Shown piece after piece: positions 63,373-64,000 of a stretch of DNA of 64,000 nucleotides (position 1 is its first letter; each line of letters starts with the position of its first letter). A program made the translations under genes and the position numbers. The notes beneath the pieces are model-generated. The model was not told where the DNA came from. It saw nothing but the letters and a program-made list of their open reading frames with translations, and ran no database searches. This DNA comes from Dehalobacter sp. DCM (GTDB lineage Bacteria > Bacillota > Desulfitobacteriia > Desulfitobacteriales > Syntrophobotulaceae), in contig NZ_CP092282.1 of assembly GCF_024972775.1 (NCBI RefSeq), forward strand, positions 1,667,001 to 1,731,000, given 5' to 3'.

Positions 63373-64000
63373 CTACGTTAACCGAAAAGTACTCTTGTAA
63401 TTATTGTTAATGCCTAACTGCACCAAGTGCTTTTGCAGGTCATTCTTCAGATTTTTGATATCGAGTTTCTTGCGTATATTTGCTCTATGGAAATCAACCG
63501 TTCTAGGTGACAGTATGAGTAAAGCAGCTATCTCCTTGGTTGTCTTACCCTGACGGACGAGGTTGGCTATCTGCAATTCTTTTTTGGTCAAATTACTTTC
63601 GGTGTTGATCATTTTGACGAAGGGATCCATCATGGTGCTGAGGTTTTCGGAAATGACGTCAAGAATGCCCAGCTGATGGCTGTTCAGGTTGGTGTTTCGG
63701 AGGGCGTCTAATAGAGGAAAAAGCATCTGCTCAATATTGCAATAGAAAACATTTTGTAGGGAAGAGTTTTGCGCTGCCGTCAGACTCATCATTGTATTGA
63801 TCGTCACTTTTAATTCTGAACAGCATTTTTCCAGATGACGGATGTACTCCGCCTGTGAACTCAGTCTATGATCATTCTTGACTTGTTCGGTAATATCGGT
63901 GTGAACGATGTAGACAAGCTCGTTATTGCTGAATACACACATTCTGTCATAAACAGGCTTTATCTCCTCTGTGATGGTTTCATAACAGTCGATGTTAAAA
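63373..64000 (-). CDS. PAS-LuxR regulator, cut by window edge
   Basis: The frame stays open from the stop at 63373 to the window end, so the N terminus is missing. At the edge it reads NIDCYETITEEIKPVYDRMC leading into FSNNELVYIVHTDITEQ, the end of a PAS domain. A helical linker and a LuxR helix-turn-helix follow (LTKKELQIANLVRQGKTTKE, LLILSPRTVDFHRANIRKKL). It is a close paralogue of the regulator at 53256-54143, same architecture and linker. The two bracket the dehydratase gene cluster. An internal ATG at 63942 is not the real start. Confidence 0.85.
   Translation of the reverse strand, partial: FNIDCYETITEEIKPVYDRMCVFSNNELVYIVHTDITEQVKNDHRLSSQAEYIRHLEKCCSELKVTINTMMSLTAAQNSSLQNVFYCNIEQMLFPLLDALRNTNLNSHQLGILDVISENLSTMMDPFVKMINTESNLTKKELQIANLVRQGKTTKEIAALLILSPRTVDFHRANIRKKLDIKNLKNDLQKHLVQLGINNNYKSTFRLT

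Noticed and set aside
63373-63942. A short 189-residue LuxR protein starting at 63942
   Set aside because: The frame stays open and PAS-like up to the window edge, so the ATG at 63942 is internal and the gene is truncated by the window.

Overview
The window looks like chromosome of a strictly anaerobic, menaquinone-using, low-to-moderate-GC Firmicute of the Desulfitobacterium / Desulfosporosinus / Dehalobacter type. The genus is an inference. The support is strong AGGAGG ribosome sites, frequent GTG/TTG starts, a complete classical men operon, the Firmicute xerD-deoB-punA-pdp block, and many oxygen-sensitive enzyme families (2-hydroxyacyl-CoA dehydratase type proteins with ATP-dependent activators, radical SAM, a molybdopterin transhydroxylase, an Fe-S old yellow enzyme). 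No rRNA, tRNA, CRISPR array, prophage or intact insertion sequence was recognised.

Layout. 0-4.5 kb: an MFS transporter, then a MoxR/NorQ-type AAA ATPase with a NorD-type VWA protein. 4.8-11.9 kb: regulators, namely two tandem XRE-cupin repressors, a GAF hybrid histidine kinase, a MalT/LuxR-type ATPase regulator, a lone PAS protein and a single-domain receiver that is a recent copy of the kinase's own receiver. 12.1-20.2 kb: menF-menD-menH-menB-menE-menC plus a hotdog thioesterase, covering chorismate to 1,4-dihydroxy-2-naphthoate (menA and menG are not here). 20.3-22.8 kb: small genes (DUF6530-like, GIY-YIG-like, msrA, a membrane protein) and a repeat-derived sequence. 23.1-28.1 kb: xerD, deoB, punA and pdp, interrupted by about 590 bp of nested inverted repeats.

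28.2-42.4 kb reads as a catabolic island. A sigma-54 activator is divergent from an MFS transporter that has a good -24/-12 promoter. A second -24/-12 promoter lies before a zinc-ribbon gene and the two subunits of a pyrogallol-phloroglucinol transhydroxylase-like enzyme. Between them are an Fe-S old-yellow-enzyme, a URO-D-type methyltransferase-like protein and another MFS transporter. A soluble chemoreceptor and an NmrA-type reductase follow. A role in anaerobic conversion of hydroxylated or methoxylated aromatic compounds is plausible but inferred.

43.3-49.4 kb: a double-hotdog hydratase, a chemoreceptor-like protein, a TetR regulator, and three membrane proteins, two of which resemble NorE and NorF (oxidase subunits III and IV) without any catalytic oxidase or NO reductase. 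A PadR regulator follows.

49.6-64 kb is the most unusual part. A BioB/HydE-like radical SAM enzyme and an SsuABC/ThiXYZ-type importer precede a PAS-LuxR regulator. Then come two pairs of 2-hydroxyacyl-CoA dehydratase/benzoyl-CoA reductase-type subunits, three BcrA/HgdC-type ATPase activators and a CooC-type nickel-chaperone-like ATPase with a CXC motif. A second PAS-LuxR paralogue runs off the right edge. No CoA ligase or transferase is present. A 13-bp motif (AATACTGGTTTAA) upstream of the first dehydratase gene is repeated exactly upstream of the 43.4-kb hydratase, which suggests the two clusters share a regulator. This is my best candidate for an undescribed system.
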